Source: an uncultured Pseudodesulfovibrio sp. (GTDB lineage Bacteria > Desulfobacterota > Desulfovibrionia > Desulfovibrionales > Desulfovibrionaceae). Taken from it: 64,000 nt of DNA. The position numbers were made by a program, and so were the translations under genes. The notes beneath the pieces were generated by a model, which saw nothing but the letters and a program-made list of their open reading frames with translations, made no database searches and was not told the origin of the DNA. The first letter of the stretch is position 1. Every line of letters starts with the position of its first letter. Location of the stretch: assembly GCF_963664965.1 (NCBI RefSeq), contig NZ_OY761823.1, forward strand, positions 3,428,001 through 3,492,000, in the 5' to 3' direction. This document shows, piece by piece, positions 33,652 to 42,088 of this stretch.

Positions 33652-35382
33652 ATGGATGCCATGCTTATGATGCTGGCGGCCTTTGCGGGATACATCATAA
33701 TGTATCGCCTCTATGGCCGTTACATCGGGAGTAAGATTTTCGCCCTGGCCGCGAAAAACCCGGTTCCCGCCGTTGAAATGGAAGACGGCGTGGATTACGT
33801 GCCCACCAAAAAGGAAATCATTTTCGGTCACCACTTCACGTCCATCGCGGGCACCGGCCCCATCGTCGGTCCGGCCATCGCGGTCATCTGGGGCTGGGTT
33901 CCGGCAATGATCTGGATTTTCGTCGGCTCCATCATGATGGGTGCCGTGCATGACTTCGGCGCACTGATCCTGTCCATGCGTAATCAGGGCAAATCCGTCT
34001 CCGAAGTCACCGCCAAGTACATCAACCCCCGTACCAAGCTGTTCTTCTTCGTGGTCGTGTTCCTTGACCTGCTGATCATCACCGCCATCTTCGGTCTGGT
34101 CATCGCGGTCATCTTCAACATGTTCCCGGCGTCCGTGCTTCCGGTATGGCTCGAAGTACCCATCGCCATGGTCCTCGGCGTCATCATCTACAAGCGCGGC
34201 GGCAATGCACTGACATGGTCGCTCATCGCTCTGGCAGCCATGTACGCCACCGTTGTCCTCGGCGTGTACATGCCGATCAAGATGCCCGTCATCGCAGGCA
34301 TGCCGCCGACCGGAACATGGACCGTGCTGCTGCTGATCTACGCATACATCGCGTCCACCCTGCCGGTCACCGCGCTGCTCCAGCCGCGTGACTTCATCAA
34401 CTCCCACCAGCTTATCGTGGCCCTCGCCCTGATGGTCGTGGGTGTCTTTGCAGCGACCTTCTCCGGCGCACAGCTGCACATCGTGGCTCCGGCCGTGCAG
34501 GCAACCCCTGAAGGCGCTCCGCCGATGCTGCCCTTCCTGTTCATCACCATCGCCTGCGGTGCCATCTCCGGTTTCCACTCACTGGTATCCTCCGGCACCA
34601 CGGCAAAACAGGTCCAGAACGAAGAGGACGCCCTGTTCGTCGGTTACGGCTCCATGCTGACTGAAGCCGTCCTGTCCACCCTCGTCATCGTGGCTGTCGC
34701 CGCAGGCATCGGCCTCGGCTACAACACCGCCGACGGCGCAACCCTGACCGGCCTCGACGCATGGTCCACCCACTACTCCTCGTGGGCAGCAGCCAAGGGC
34801 CTCGGCTCCAAGGTCGCCGCATTCGTTTACGGCGCAGCCAACATGATCGAAGCCGCGGGCATCCCTCACGGTGTCGCTCTGGCCATCATGGGTGTTTTCG
34901 TGGCCTCCTTCGCAGGAACCACCATGGACACCGCCACCCGCATCGAGCGGTATGCCCTGACAGAACTGTTCAGCGGCACGCCGATCAAGATCTTCAACAA
35001 CAAGTACTTCTCAACCGCCGTGGCAGTGTTCCTCGCCGGTTGTCTGGCCTTCTCCTCCGGGGGCAACGGCAAGGGCGCGCTGTCCCTGTGGCCGCTGTTC
35101 GGCTGCATCAACCAGATTCTGGCCGCACTTGTACTGACCACCGTCACCGTGTACCTCAAAGGACGCGGCGGCATGAGCTGGATCATGACAGGCATCCCCG
35201 CGATATTCCTCGGAGCGATGACCGTCTGGGCCATTCTCATCAACCAGGGGCTCTATCTGAACAAGGGCAACATGCTCCTGTCCTCCCTGAACCTGCTGGT
35301 ACTCGGTGTCTCCATCTGGGTCGTGTTCGAAGGCTTGCTGAAGTTCTTCAAGACCGACACCCCCGTGACGGATACCCCGTAA
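33652..35382 (+). CDS. cstA: CstA family carbon-starvation/peptide or pyruvate transporter
   Basis: Integral membrane protein of 576 residues with many hydrophobic segments. CstA-family stretches include FGHHFTSIAGTGPIVGPAIA, GAVHDFGALILSMRNQGKSV, GFHSLVSSGTTAKQ and FAGTTMDTATRIERYAL. It is shorter than E. coli CstA (about 700), as in many anaerobes. Family members import pyruvate or peptides when carbon is scarce. An AAGGAG ribosome site precedes the ATG. It heads a cluster with two small unknown genes and an ArsA-type ATPase, which is not the usual E. coli partner set. Confidence 0.93.
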   Translation: MDAMLMMLAAFAGYIIMYRLYGRYIGSKIFALAAKNPVPAVEMEDGVDYVPTKKEIIFGHHFTSIAGTGPIVGPAIAVIWGWVPAMIWIFVGSIMMGAVHDFGALILSMRNQGKSVSEVTAKYINPRTKLFFFVVVFLDLLIITAIFGLVIAVIFNMFPASVLPVWLEVPIAMVLGVIIYKRGGNALTWSLIALAAMYATVVLGVYMPIKMPVIAGMPPTGTWTVLLLIYAYIASTLPVTALLQPRDFINSHQLIVALALMVVGVFAATFSGAQLHIVAPAVQATPEGAPPMLPFLFITIACGAISGFHSLVSSGTTAKQVQNEEDALFVGYGSMLTEAVLSTLVIVAVAAGIGLGYNTADGATLTGLDAWSTHYSSWAAAKGLGSKVAAFVYGAANMIEAAGIPHGVALAIMGVFVASFAGTTMDTATRIERYALTELFSGTPIKIFNNKYFSTAVAVFLAGCLAFSSGGNGKGALSLWPLFGCINQILAALVLTTVTVYLKGRGGMSWIMTGIPAIFLGAMTVWAILINQGLYLNKGNMLLSSLNLLVLGVSIWVVFEGLLKFFKTDTPVTDTP

Positions 35383-35402
35383 CCGCTTGAACGATTAACC
35401 CA

Positions 35403-35428
35403 CCCCGGCCGGACTGCTCCGGCCGGGG
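35403..35428 (+). other. Intercistronic hairpin after cstA
   Basis: Perfect 10-bp stem CCCCGGCCGG/CCGGCCGGGG with a 6-base loop. No U-tract follows (ATTCATTG), and the next gene starts 18 bases later. It may stabilise the cstA message or partly terminate. Confidence 0.6.
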
Positions 35429-35446
35429 ATTCATTGAGGTTCACCA

Positions 35447-35917
35447 ATGGCAGAGAAACTGAATCCGACCCCGTTTCGCAAGGCGCTTTTCCGCCGCTAC
35501 CTGCTCATGCTTGTCCCCGCAGCCGTGATTTTCGGAGGCTGGGCCGCATACAGACAAACCGGGATGGCACAGCCCGTCACCACCGCCACGGACATCATCG
35601 GCCCTGTCGTATTCATCGCGGGCATCATACTGGCCGCGGCACTGCCCCTGCTGTACCGGATCAACTTCGTCCGCAACATGGTTGGCAAAAAAAACGTGGA
35701 ATCCGGGCAGTTCCTTTCCTTCCAATTGAATCTCATGTCCATAGCCCTGCTCGCTCCATACACCGCCGCGGCAGCCTATATTGCGGGAGTTCCCAATTTC
35801 TATTTTTCCGGCGCGTTCCTCGCTTCGCTCTATGCCACCTACTATTATTTCCCGTCCGAAAAACGGGTGATTCAGGAGATGAAACTCTTCCGCGTCACGG
35901 ACGACAAGGCCGCATAG
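35447..35917 (+). CDS. Unknown four-helix membrane protein in the cstA-arsA cluster
   Basis: Protein of 156 residues that I do not recognise. It has about four hydrophobic segments (LLMLVPAAVIFGGWAAY, IIGPVVFIAGIILAAALPLL, LMSIALLAPYTAAAAYIAGV and FSGAFLASLYATYYYF). The N-terminus is basic, and the C-terminus ends in a charged tail (KRVIQEMKLFRVTDDKAA). It starts 64 bases after cstA with no competing promoter seen and is followed after three bases by the next gene. It may be an accessory of CstA or a membrane client of the ATPase. Confidence 0.78.
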   Translation: MAEKLNPTPFRKALFRRYLLMLVPAAVIFGGWAAYRQTGMAQPVTTATDIIGPVVFIAGIILAAALPLLYRINFVRNMVGKKNVESGQFLSFQLNLMSIALLAPYTAAAAYIAGVPNFYFSGAFLASLYATYYYFPSEKRVIQEMKLFRVTDDKAA

Positions 35918-35920
35918 CTT

Positions 35921-36211
35921 ATGAAGAAGCAATGCAAAAAGGCCATCGACGCCATCAAGGGCGCGTACAGGTTTGCTGACGAGGTGTATCGTCATCAGGC
36001 CACGGAACGGCTGGAGTGGGAAGCCCGCGAACTGGAAAACATTTTCAGTCTGCTCACACTGGGCGCGTTCGTGGGCATGCAGGCTCCGCCCATGCACATT
36101 TCCCTTGAGCTGCTTCCCGAGATGGAAGAGGAACTCGTCATCATGACCAACCGCGTATGCACGGCCCATGACCCTCTGGCCGACCTTTTTTCCATGTTCG
36201 ACGCCTTTTAG
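35921..36211 (+). CDS. Small unknown protein between the membrane protein and the ArsA-like ATPase
   Basis: Soluble, acidic, mostly helical-looking protein of 96 residues starting MKKQCKKAIDAIKGAYRFAD. It has no recognised domain. The helix HQATERLEWEARELENIF and a C-terminal Met/Glu-rich segment (LLPEMEEELVIM) suggest a protein-binding adaptor. The gene starts three bases after the upstream stop and ends 17 bases before the ATPase gene, so it is part of the same transcript. Confidence 0.75.
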   Translation: MKKQCKKAIDAIKGAYRFADEVYRHQATERLEWEARELENIFSLLTLGAFVGMQAPPMHISLELLPEMEEELVIMTNRVCTAHDPLADLFSMFDAF

Positions 36212-36228
36212 GTCCGGAGAATTCACGA

Positions 36229-37140
36229 ATGTCCGATCAGCATTACTATTTTCACGCAGGCAAGGGCGGCGTGGGCAAATCCACCACATCGTCCCTGTCC
36301 GCCATGCATCTGGCAGGCAAGGGACAGAACGTTCTGCTCGTCTCTCTCGACCCGGCGCATAATCAGGCCGACATCTTTGACACCGAATTCACAGGCAAGC
36401 CCACGCAGGTCGCTCCGAATCTCCGGGTGGCACAGGCCGACATAGACGAATGGATCAGGGAATACCTTGCTGGCGTGGAAAACCAGATCCGCGCCAACTA
36501 CACGTACCAGACGGCTTTCAATCTGGAAAAGCACCTCAGCGTGGTCAAGCATTCCCCCGGCATTGAAGAATATGCCCTGCTGCTGGCTTTCCAGCATTAC
36601 CGCAAGAAATTTCCGAACGCGGACGTGATCATTTTCGACATGCCGCCCACGGCCCTGACCATGAAATTCTTCAACCTGCCCGCCCTGTCACTCGTCTGGC
36701 TGGAACAGTTGATCTCCCTGCGCTGCGAGATTCTGGAAAAGAAAAAGATCATCACGAAAATCCATGTCGGCAAAAAGGAATTCGACTGCGACAAGGTCTC
36801 GGTCAAACTCGAACAGCAGCAGGCATTCTTCACGGAGCTGCGCGACATCTTCCAGAACCGCTCCCGCTGTTCGGTCAACCTGGTGGTCAACCCGGACCGT
36901 CTCTCCTTTGCCGAAGCGGAACGCATCGACACGAGCATGGAGGAAATGGGCATGAGACTGGCCCATGTCATCATGAACAAGGTCGCGGACAACAGCAGTT
37001 GGGACGGGGTCTCGCCGCTTGTCAAACGCCATGCCGTCTGCCCGCTGCCGCTTTCCCCCACACCGCTCATCGGCAGGGACGCACTCAACGCCTATCTGGG
37101 CCAATACCGCGACGATTTCGCTTTTCTGGAAAACACCTGA
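36229..37140 (+). CDS. ArsA/Get3-family P-loop ATPase
   Basis: Cytoplasmic ATPase of 303 residues with the deviant Walker A GKGGVGKST near residue 11. Switch sequences are SLDPAHNQAD (switch I) and FDMPPTALTMKFF (switch II). This is the ArsA/Get3 branch of the SIMIBI class. There is no arsB, arsC or arsD here and no obvious paired-cysteine metal site, so arsenite export is doubtful. An assembly or membrane-protein targeting role for CstA or the small membrane protein fits the context but is inference. GGAG lies nine bases before the ATG. Confidence 0.85.
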   Translation: MSDQHYYFHAGKGGVGKSTTSSLSAMHLAGKGQNVLLVSLDPAHNQADIFDTEFTGKPTQVAPNLRVAQADIDEWIREYLAGVENQIRANYTYQTAFNLEKHLSVVKHSPGIEEYALLLAFQHYRKKFPNADVIIFDMPPTALTMKFFNLPALSLVWLEQLISLRCEILEKKKIITKIHVGKKEFDCDKVSVKLEQQQAFFTELRDIFQNRSRCSVNLVVNPDRLSFAEAERIDTSMEEMGMRLAHVIMNKVADNSSWDGVSPLVKRHAVCPLPLSPTPLIGRDALNAYLGQYRDDFAFLENT

Positions 37141-37413
37141 TAAAGCGTTCATACGTATTTATAAAAAATGCAACAACTACAGCATGTTAAAAATAATACA
37201 AACTTCTACTTGACACTGACTCTCAACGTCATTACCTCTCAATTGTCCACAGCGACATGTCACGACCTTTGAGGGAAACTCGTGTCAGACAGTGAAGGCA
37301 AGACGCCCCGGCAGTGTTCTCGGTGTCTTTATTCAACACTTCAGGCATCATACCGTTTCTACCAGACGTCCCGCATGGCTTTCCCGGATGTCCCGCGAGA
37401 GCATTTCCCGGAC

Positions 37414-37445
37414 TCCGATTCCACATCGAATCGGATGCTTTTTTT
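37414..37445 (+). terminator. Intrinsic terminator upstream of feoA
   Basis: Perfect 8-bp stem TCCGATTC/GAATCGGA with loop CACATC, then TGC and seven T. It is 46 bases before the feoA start. Confidence 0.85.
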
Positions 37446-37454
37446 ACTCGTTTC

Positions 37455-37473
37455 ATTGAGAAGCGTTATCAAT
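37455..37473. promoter_or_regulatory. Fur-box-like palindrome before feoA
   Basis: ATTGAGAA-GCG-TTATCAAT, 7 of 8 matching bases per arm, similar to Fur sites and placed 18 bases before the feoA start. A fur gene is at 41.6 kb. Binding is inferred. Confidence 0.5.
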
Positions 37474-37490
37474 ACAAGAGGTATGGAATC

Positions 37491-37733
37491 ATGGGAAAAC
37501 CTTTTTGCCTGAGAAAGGCCAAAGTCAACCAGCATCTCAAAATCATGACAGTCTCTGCCGACGGAGAACTCGGCAGACGCATCCGCGACATGGGGCTTAT
37601 TCCGGGCACCGAATGCAAGGTCATCGGCAAAGCGCCGCTCAATGACCCGGTCGCCCTGCGACTCAAGGACTTCACCCTCACGCTTCGCAACAGCGAAGCC
37701 GACCACATTACGGTCACTTCAGCGGAGGCCTGA
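37491..37733 (+). CDS. feoA: FeoA ferrous iron uptake accessory protein
   Basis: SH3-like small protein of 80 residues starting MGKPFCLRKAKVNQHLKIMT. The typical segments LGRRIRDMGLIPGTECKVIG and DPVALRLKDFTLTLR match FeoA, which binds FeoB and stimulates Fe(II) import. The start at 37491 is chosen over a longer reading that runs through the upstream terminator. The gene ends three bases before feoB. Iron-dependent control is suggested by the Fur-like site. Confidence 0.93.
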   Translation: MGKPFCLRKAKVNQHLKIMTVSADGELGRRIRDMGLIPGTECKVIGKAPLNDPVALRLKDFTLTLRNSEADHITVTSAEA

Positions 37734-37735
37734 TC

Positions 37736-39871
37736 ATGACAGAATATACTCTGGGAATCGCAGGCAACCCGAACTGCGGCAAGACAACCATGTTCAACTC
37801 CCTGACCGGTTCCCGACAGCACGTCGGCAACTGGCCCGGTGTTACCGTTGAAAAGAAAATCGGCCATATCAAAACCGGCGAACACACCATCGAACTGGTG
37901 GACCTGCCCGGAACCTACTCTCTCACCGCCTACACACAGGAAGAGCTGGTCGCACGCAACTTCCTCGTTGATGAACGCCCCGAAGTCGTTATCGACGTCA
38001 TGAATGCCGACGCACTCGAACGCAATCTCTACCTCGCCGTGCAGATCATGGAACTCGGTGTTCCCACGGTTCTCGGCCTCAACATGATGGATGAGGTCCG
38101 CAAGAACGGCAAGGAAATCGACGGCGACAAACTTGCCCAGCTGTCCGGATGCAGTGTCGTGGAAACCGTTGCCCGTCATGGACAGGGCACGGACGAACTG
38201 CTGCGGGCCGCCATGCATCTCGCCGACGAAAAGAAAGGCGAATGGACCCCCCTGCATATCTCCTACGGCCCGGACCTCGACCCCGTACTCAAGGAAATGG
38301 AAGCACTCATCGAGGCGAACAGTTTCCTCACGGAAAAAGTGCCCTCCCGCTGGACCGGCATCAAATACCTCGAAGGTGATGAAGACGTCATCGTCAAGGG
38401 ACGCATGGCCAATACCAAGATATCGGACGAGCTTGCAGCCATGGCCGCCAAGGTCGCCGACCACACGCAGAAGACACTCAACGCCGCACCGGACGCGATC
38501 ATCGCCGACCACCGCTACGGATTCATCGCCGGACTCATCAAGGGCGTGGTTTCCTACCCGGTCCTGAGCGAAGACCGCATCAGCCGTTCCGATGCCATGG
38601 ACAGGGTGCTGACCCACAAGTTTTTCGGCCCGCTGATCATGCTCGGCATCATCTATCTCATTTATAAGGTGACCTTCACGGTCGGTGAAATACCCATGGG
38701 CTGGCTTGAAGCACTCTTCGGCCTCCTCGGTGACGCAGCAACTGCCGCCATCCCGGAAGGCTACCTCCAGTCGCTCGTGGTCTCCGGCATCATCGACGGC
38801 GTGGGCGGCGTGCTCGGATTCGTGCCGCTCATCATGTTCATGTTCCTCATGATCTCCGCACTGGAAGACTCCGGCTACATCGCCCGCATGGCCTACATGC
38901 TTGACCGCGTGTTCAAGATATTCGGCCTGCACGGAACATCGGTCCTGCCGTTCATCGTGTCCGGCGGCATCGCTGGCGGCTGCGCCGTTCCCGGTGTCAT
39001 GGCCGCCCGTACCCTGCGAAGCCCCAAGGAGAAACTGGCAACCCTGTTCGTGGCTCCGTACATGACCTGCGGCGCAAAAGTTCCGGTCTTCCTGATGCTC
39101 TCCGCAGCCTTCTTCCCGGAAAACGCCGCGACTGTCATGCTGACCATCACACTCGGTGCATGGGGCATGGCGCTCATTGTCGCCCGCATCCTGCGCTCCA
39201 CGGTCATCAAGGGAGCATCCACCCCGTTTGTCATGGAACTGCCGCCCTACCGCATGCCCACGCTGCGCGGCGTGCTCATCCACACCTGGGACCGCACATG
39301 GGAATACGCCAAGAAAGCCGGTACCGTCATTCTCGGCATCTCCATCCTGATCTGGGCCATGATGACCTTCCCGGAACTTCCGGCAGACCGCATCGCGCAC
39401 TATGAACAGCAGCGTGCAGCCACACAGGTGGAAGAGCAGATTGCCGCCATCGACAATGCTCAGGCAGAAGAAGCCGTCCGCCACACGTTTGCAGGCCGCA
39501 TCGGCACCGCACTGGAGCCGATCTCCGAACTGGCAGGCTTCAACTGGCGCGTGAACATCGCCCTGACCGGCGGTTTCGCAGCCAAGGAAGTCATCGTCTC
39601 CACCCTCGGTACCGCCTACTCGCTGGGTGAGATCGACGCAGAAGAAGCCGCGCCGCTGTCTGACCGGCTCGTGGCCGATCCCCTGTTCACCAAGGCATCC
39701 GCCATCGCACTGATCCTGTTCACCATGCTCTATGCCCCCTGCTTCGTGACCGTCGTCACCATGGCGCGGGAATCCAGCTGGTCATGGGCCATGTTCAGCG
39801 TGGTCGGATCAACATCCCTCGCCTTCGGTCTGGCCATAATCGGCTACAACGTCACCAAGGCATTCCTCTAA
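37736..39871 (+). CDS. feoB: FeoB ferrous iron transporter
   Basis: Inner-membrane Fe(II) transporter of 711 residues. N-terminal G domain: G1 GNPNCGKTT, G3 DLPGTYSLTAY, G4 NMMDE. The membrane domain has the duplicated Gate motifs, for example FIVSGGIAGGCAVPGVMAAR and a later PCFVTVVTMARE. A GGAGG site overlaps the feoA end. No FeoC is seen. The G5 region (around VVETVARHGQGTDEL) is normal. Supplies iron for the many Fe-S proteins of sulfate respiration. Confidence 0.95.
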   Translation: MTEYTLGIAGNPNCGKTTMFNSLTGSRQHVGNWPGVTVEKKIGHIKTGEHTIELVDLPGTYSLTAYTQEELVARNFLVDERPEVVIDVMNADALERNLYLAVQIMELGVPTVLGLNMMDEVRKNGKEIDGDKLAQLSGCSVVETVARHGQGTDELLRAAMHLADEKKGEWTPLHISYGPDLDPVLKEMEALIEANSFLTEKVPSRWTGIKYLEGDEDVIVKGRMANTKISDELAAMAAKVADHTQKTLNAAPDAIIADHRYGFIAGLIKGVVSYPVLSEDRISRSDAMDRVLTHKFFGPLIMLGIIYLIYKVTFTVGEIPMGWLEALFGLLGDAATAAIPEGYLQSLVVSGIIDGVGGVLGFVPLIMFMFLMISALEDSGYIARMAYMLDRVFKIFGLHGTSVLPFIVSGGIAGGCAVPGVMAARTLRSPKEKLATLFVAPYMTCGAKVPVFLMLSAAFFPENAATVMLTITLGAWGMALIVARILRSTVIKGASTPFVMELPPYRMPTLRGVLIHTWDRTWEYAKKAGTVILGISILIWAMMTFPELPADRIAHYEQQRAATQVEEQIAAIDNAQAEEAVRHTFAGRIGTALEPISELAGFNWRVNIALTGGFAAKEVIVSTLGTAYSLGEIDAEEAAPLSDRLVADPLFTKASAIALILFTMLYAPCFVTVVTMARESSWSWAMFSVVGSTSLAFGLAIIGYNVTKAFL

Positions 39872-39881
39872 GACAACCTAC

Positions 39882-39915
39882 CGGCAGGGGGCGTCAGTCT
39901 CCTGCCGTTTCATTT
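39882..39915 (+). terminator. Terminator after feoB
   Basis: Stem CGGCAGG (39882-39888) with CCTGCCG (39901-39907) and a 12-base loop, then TTTCATTT. Confidence 0.7.
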
Positions 39916-39937
39916 CAGGACAACGCGTGTCCACCTG

Positions 39938-39977
39938 CAAACAAACAGGCCGTTTCACCTCTTGGTGAAACGGCCTG
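39938..39977 (-). terminator. Terminator of the methyltransferase gene
   Basis: Perfect 14-bp stem CAGGCCGTTTCACC/GGTGAAACGGCCTG (39946-39959 with 39964-39977), loop of four. Reading on the minus strand it is followed by TTTGTTTG. It lies 21 bases after the methyltransferase stop. Confidence 0.9.
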
Positions 39978-39998
39978 CTGCATTCAGATAAAGTAAAA

Positions 39999-41018
39999 CT
40001 ACGCCAGCTTTCGGGCAGCGGTCATAAGCCCCAGCCCACCAGAAGACACGGACTGGAAACGGAGATCACCGAACCCGGCAGCCTCCAGCGCAACCGTCAA
40101 TGCTTCCTGCTCGATAAAATGGGAATGGTACCCGCATAGGCGCGTGAGAAGCTCCAGCGAAGCCTTTGTCATTTCCCTCCCTTTGCCGTTGCGTCCCGCA
40201 TAATGGTGGGACACGAACCAGCCACCGGGCTTCAATCCTTCGGCAATCCGCTGAATCGCGCCGTTCAGGTCGTCCTCGAAAGCGTAGAGCACATGTGAAG
40301 TCAGGGCGAGATCGTACGTTCCGGCAGGCAAACGCCCTTCCTTGAAATCCATTGCCTGCGTGGTCACGCGATCACTGAATCCCAGTTCTTCGCACCGGAG
40401 GCCGGTCTGCTTGACGACATGGGGAAGATCGTAAATCACACCGTTCATGCCGCTGTTCCGCTCAAGAACGCCAATGGTATACATGCCGTGGTTGCCGCCG
40501 ATATCGCACATGGATTTGAAACCATCGAATCCCGGAAGTTCGGTCACGAAATCGACGACGTGCGACAAGGCACCGCCTTTTGCATCCTGAGCCGTGCCTT
40601 CCATGATCTCGGCCATGCCCCAGCCTTCATCGGTTCCGGCACGGTCCCCTTCGCCTCCAGCCAACATGGTGGTTATCGAGTCTTCCACCGTGGCATTGAA
40701 ACGCATGGTGAGCGCCATGCTGTCACCCTGATATAGCGGCGCATTGCTCACCAGAAATTCCGAGGCAACAGGGGAATTGGCATATCCCCCGCCGTTCTTC
40801 ACAAGCAGATCGGCCGCAACGAGGATGTCCAGAACAGGCTCAAGCCGTTCGGTAATCAGCGCCATTTCATCCGCAAGTTCAGAGACCTCAACTTCACGCC
40901 CTTCAAGATAATCGAACATCTTCAACTCCACCGCGCTCATGACCGCCTTGGCAGAAAGCGATTCCATCAAAAGAGCGTGTACCGGTTCAAAGTCTGTACG
41001 GGGTTTGACGACGAGCAT
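39999..41018 (-). CDS. SAM-dependent O-methyltransferase-type protein
   Basis: Methyltransferase of 339 residues. A winged-helix dimerisation region at the N-terminus (MSAVELKMFDYLEGREVEVS) is followed by a Rossmann SAM site (MCDIGGNHGMYTIG) and motif LALTSHVLYAFEDD. It resembles family-2 O-methyltransferases (hydroxyneurosporene/caffeate type); the acceptor is not clear. The start is the ATG at 41018, six bases after GGAG; a TTG upstream is less likely. A perfect palindrome at 41034 lies just before the start. It directly follows the MarR gene whose own promoter carries the same motif, so it is probably its target. Confidence 0.87.
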   Translation of the reverse strand: MLVVKPRTDFEPVHALLMESLSAKAVMSAVELKMFDYLEGREVEVSELADEMALITERLEPVLDILVAADLLVKNGGGYANSPVASEFLVSNAPLYQGDSMALTMRFNATVEDSITTMLAGGEGDRAGTDEGWGMAEIMEGTAQDAKGGALSHVVDFVTELPGFDGFKSMCDIGGNHGMYTIGVLERNSGMNGVIYDLPHVVKQTGLRCEELGFSDRVTTQAMDFKEGRLPAGTYDLALTSHVLYAFEDDLNGAIQRIAEGLKPGGWFVSHHYAGRNGKGREMTKASLELLTRLCGYHSHFIEQEALTVALEAAGFGDLRFQSVSSGGLGLMTAARKLA

Positions 41019-41033
41019 AGTGTTCTCCAATGC

Positions 41034-41048
41034 GTTTAGCTGCTAAAC
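41034..41048. promoter_or_regulatory. MarR-type operator before the methyltransferase gene
   Basis: Perfect 15-base palindrome GTTTAGCTGCTAAAC, 15 bases upstream of the ATG and matching the TTTAG-N3-CTAAA core of the site at 41529. Confidence 0.75.
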
Positions 41049-41065
41049 TGTTTCAGTAAAAAAAA

Positions 41066-41524
41066 TTACTTCAGGTAATTGTCCATCCACTTTTCCATTT
41101 GTTCGCTCAACTGGCTGACAGTCGCATACGAAGCCGCGTCGAGCGTCGCCATATATTCCAGAAATATCTTGTCATGGTCCCTGTGAAAGGCCAGATGGTT
41201 CTCGCTGGCCGCATGCCCGATTTCCGTTGTCATGACTACGACACGGGAACCGTTTTCCGGGTCCGGTTCCTTGAGCAGAAGCCCTTTTTTCACCAGCTTT
41301 GTGACCAGTTGGGAGACAGCCCCCTTGGTTATGCCAAGCTCCTCGGCCAGTTCCGTCACTCCGGCACCGTCGCGCATGTCCACGGCCATCACCATGTGGA
41401 TCTCCGCAGGATACAGCTCCATGCCTATGCCGAAGTCAAACGCCTTGCGCTCGATTTGCGAATACTTTGCCATGGCCCGACTGAAATTCCTCAGGACGGG
41501 CACCATTTCATCGAATGATCTCAT
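41066..41524 (-). CDS. MarR family transcriptional repressor
   Basis: Regulator of 152 residues. Winged helix: VTELAEELGITKGAVSQLVTKLVKKGLLLKEPDPENGSRV, here listed in parts: VTELAEELGITKGAVS is the HTH and the following KKGLLLKEPDPENGSR is the wing. Short helical ends form the dimer interface. The ATG at 41524 has no Shine-Dalgarno sequence and stands only four bases from a 21-base palindrome, so the mRNA may be leaderless or the start may be the ATG at 41506. It is followed by the methyltransferase gene, with the palindrome core repeated there. Confidence 0.88.
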   Translation of the reverse strand: MRSFDEMVPVLRNFSRAMAKYSQIERKAFDFGIGMELYPAEIHMVMAVDMRDGAGVTELAEELGITKGAVSQLVTKLVKKGLLLKEPDPENGSRVVVMTTEIGHAASENHLAFHRDHDKIFLEYMATLDAASYATVSQLSEQMEKWMDNYLK

Positions 41525-41528
41525 GGGC

Positions 41529-41549
41529 AGTGTTTAGCAACTAAACACT
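41529..41549. promoter_or_regulatory. MarR autoregulatory operator over its own promoter
   Basis: Perfect palindrome AGTGTTTAG-CAA-CTAAACACT. On the minus strand a TTGACA lies just upstream and a TAAACA 17 bases later lies inside the palindrome, so a bound repressor would cover the -10 region. Confidence 0.75.
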
Positions 41550-41595
41550 GCGATGTCAAAAAGGGCCGCCAACACAAAATCAGCGGCACAAGAAT

Positions 41596-42054
41596 TTAAT
41601 GGCTTCCGTTTTGGCAATCGGCACAAAGGCCGAAAAGAAACATGCGGTGCCGCGTCAGTTTATACCCATGGTCTTCAGCGACTTTTTCCTGACGGCTTTC
41701 AATGGTTTCATCAAAAATCTCAATCGTGGCCCCGCAATTCACGCAAATCAAGTGGTCATGATGCTGGTGCCCGTAAGCATGCTCATAGAGCGCCACGCCA
41801 TCCCCCGGGTCCATGCTGTCGGCAAGCCCCGATTCAACAAGAATCCTGAGGGTCCTATAAATCGTCGCCTGCCCGATATCCGAGGCTTTCTCCTTGACCA
41901 GCCGGCACAAATGCTCTGCCGAAAAATGGCCTTCCGTTTCCAAAAAAGTCTCAACGATAATCTTGCGTTGCGGAGTCATGCTCAGATTATGGCTCGCCAT
42001 GTAATCCATGAATGCTGTCTCTGCGCCTTTAGACATACCGACAATGAAATTCAT
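41596..42054 (-). CDS. fur: Fur family metal-dependent regulator
   Basis: Regulator of 152 residues, starting MNFIVGMSKGAETAFMDY. DNA-binding region MTPQRKIIVETFLETEGHFS and IGQATIYRTLRILVESGLAD. The metal and structural zinc ligands are present: HQHHDHLICVNCG and the C-terminal CADC. The start at 42054 has AAGGAG six bases upstream; a Met codon two residues earlier abuts the SD. The sequence fits Fur better than Zur or PerR, though that is not certain from motifs alone. A Fur-like palindrome occurs before feoA in this window. Confidence 0.9.
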   Translation of the reverse strand: MNFIVGMSKGAETAFMDYMASHNLSMTPQRKIIVETFLETEGHFSAEHLCRLVKEKASDIGQATIYRTLRILVESGLADSMDPGDGVALYEHAYGHQHHDHLICVNCGATIEIFDETIESRQEKVAEDHGYKLTRHRMFLFGLCADCQNGSH

Positions 42055-42088
42055 TTTCATCTCCTTGTCAAGAAAGAAATCATTCGAA

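Larger units (their letters stand above)
37141..37490 (+). other. Leader region of feoAB
   Basis: 350 bases with no convincing gene; short in-frame readings here have no ribosome site. It contains a complete intrinsic terminator (37414-37445) and a Fur-box-like palindrome (37455-37473). A TTGACA at 37210-37215 lacks a good -10 partner. The arrangement could be an attenuated leader, a small RNA gene ending at the terminator, or simply the end of another transcript. Confidence 0.6.

Noticed and set aside
37282-37512. Short plus-strand reading of 76 residues before feoA
   Set aside because: It runs through a terminator and the feoA start, has no ribosome site and no recognisable sequence.
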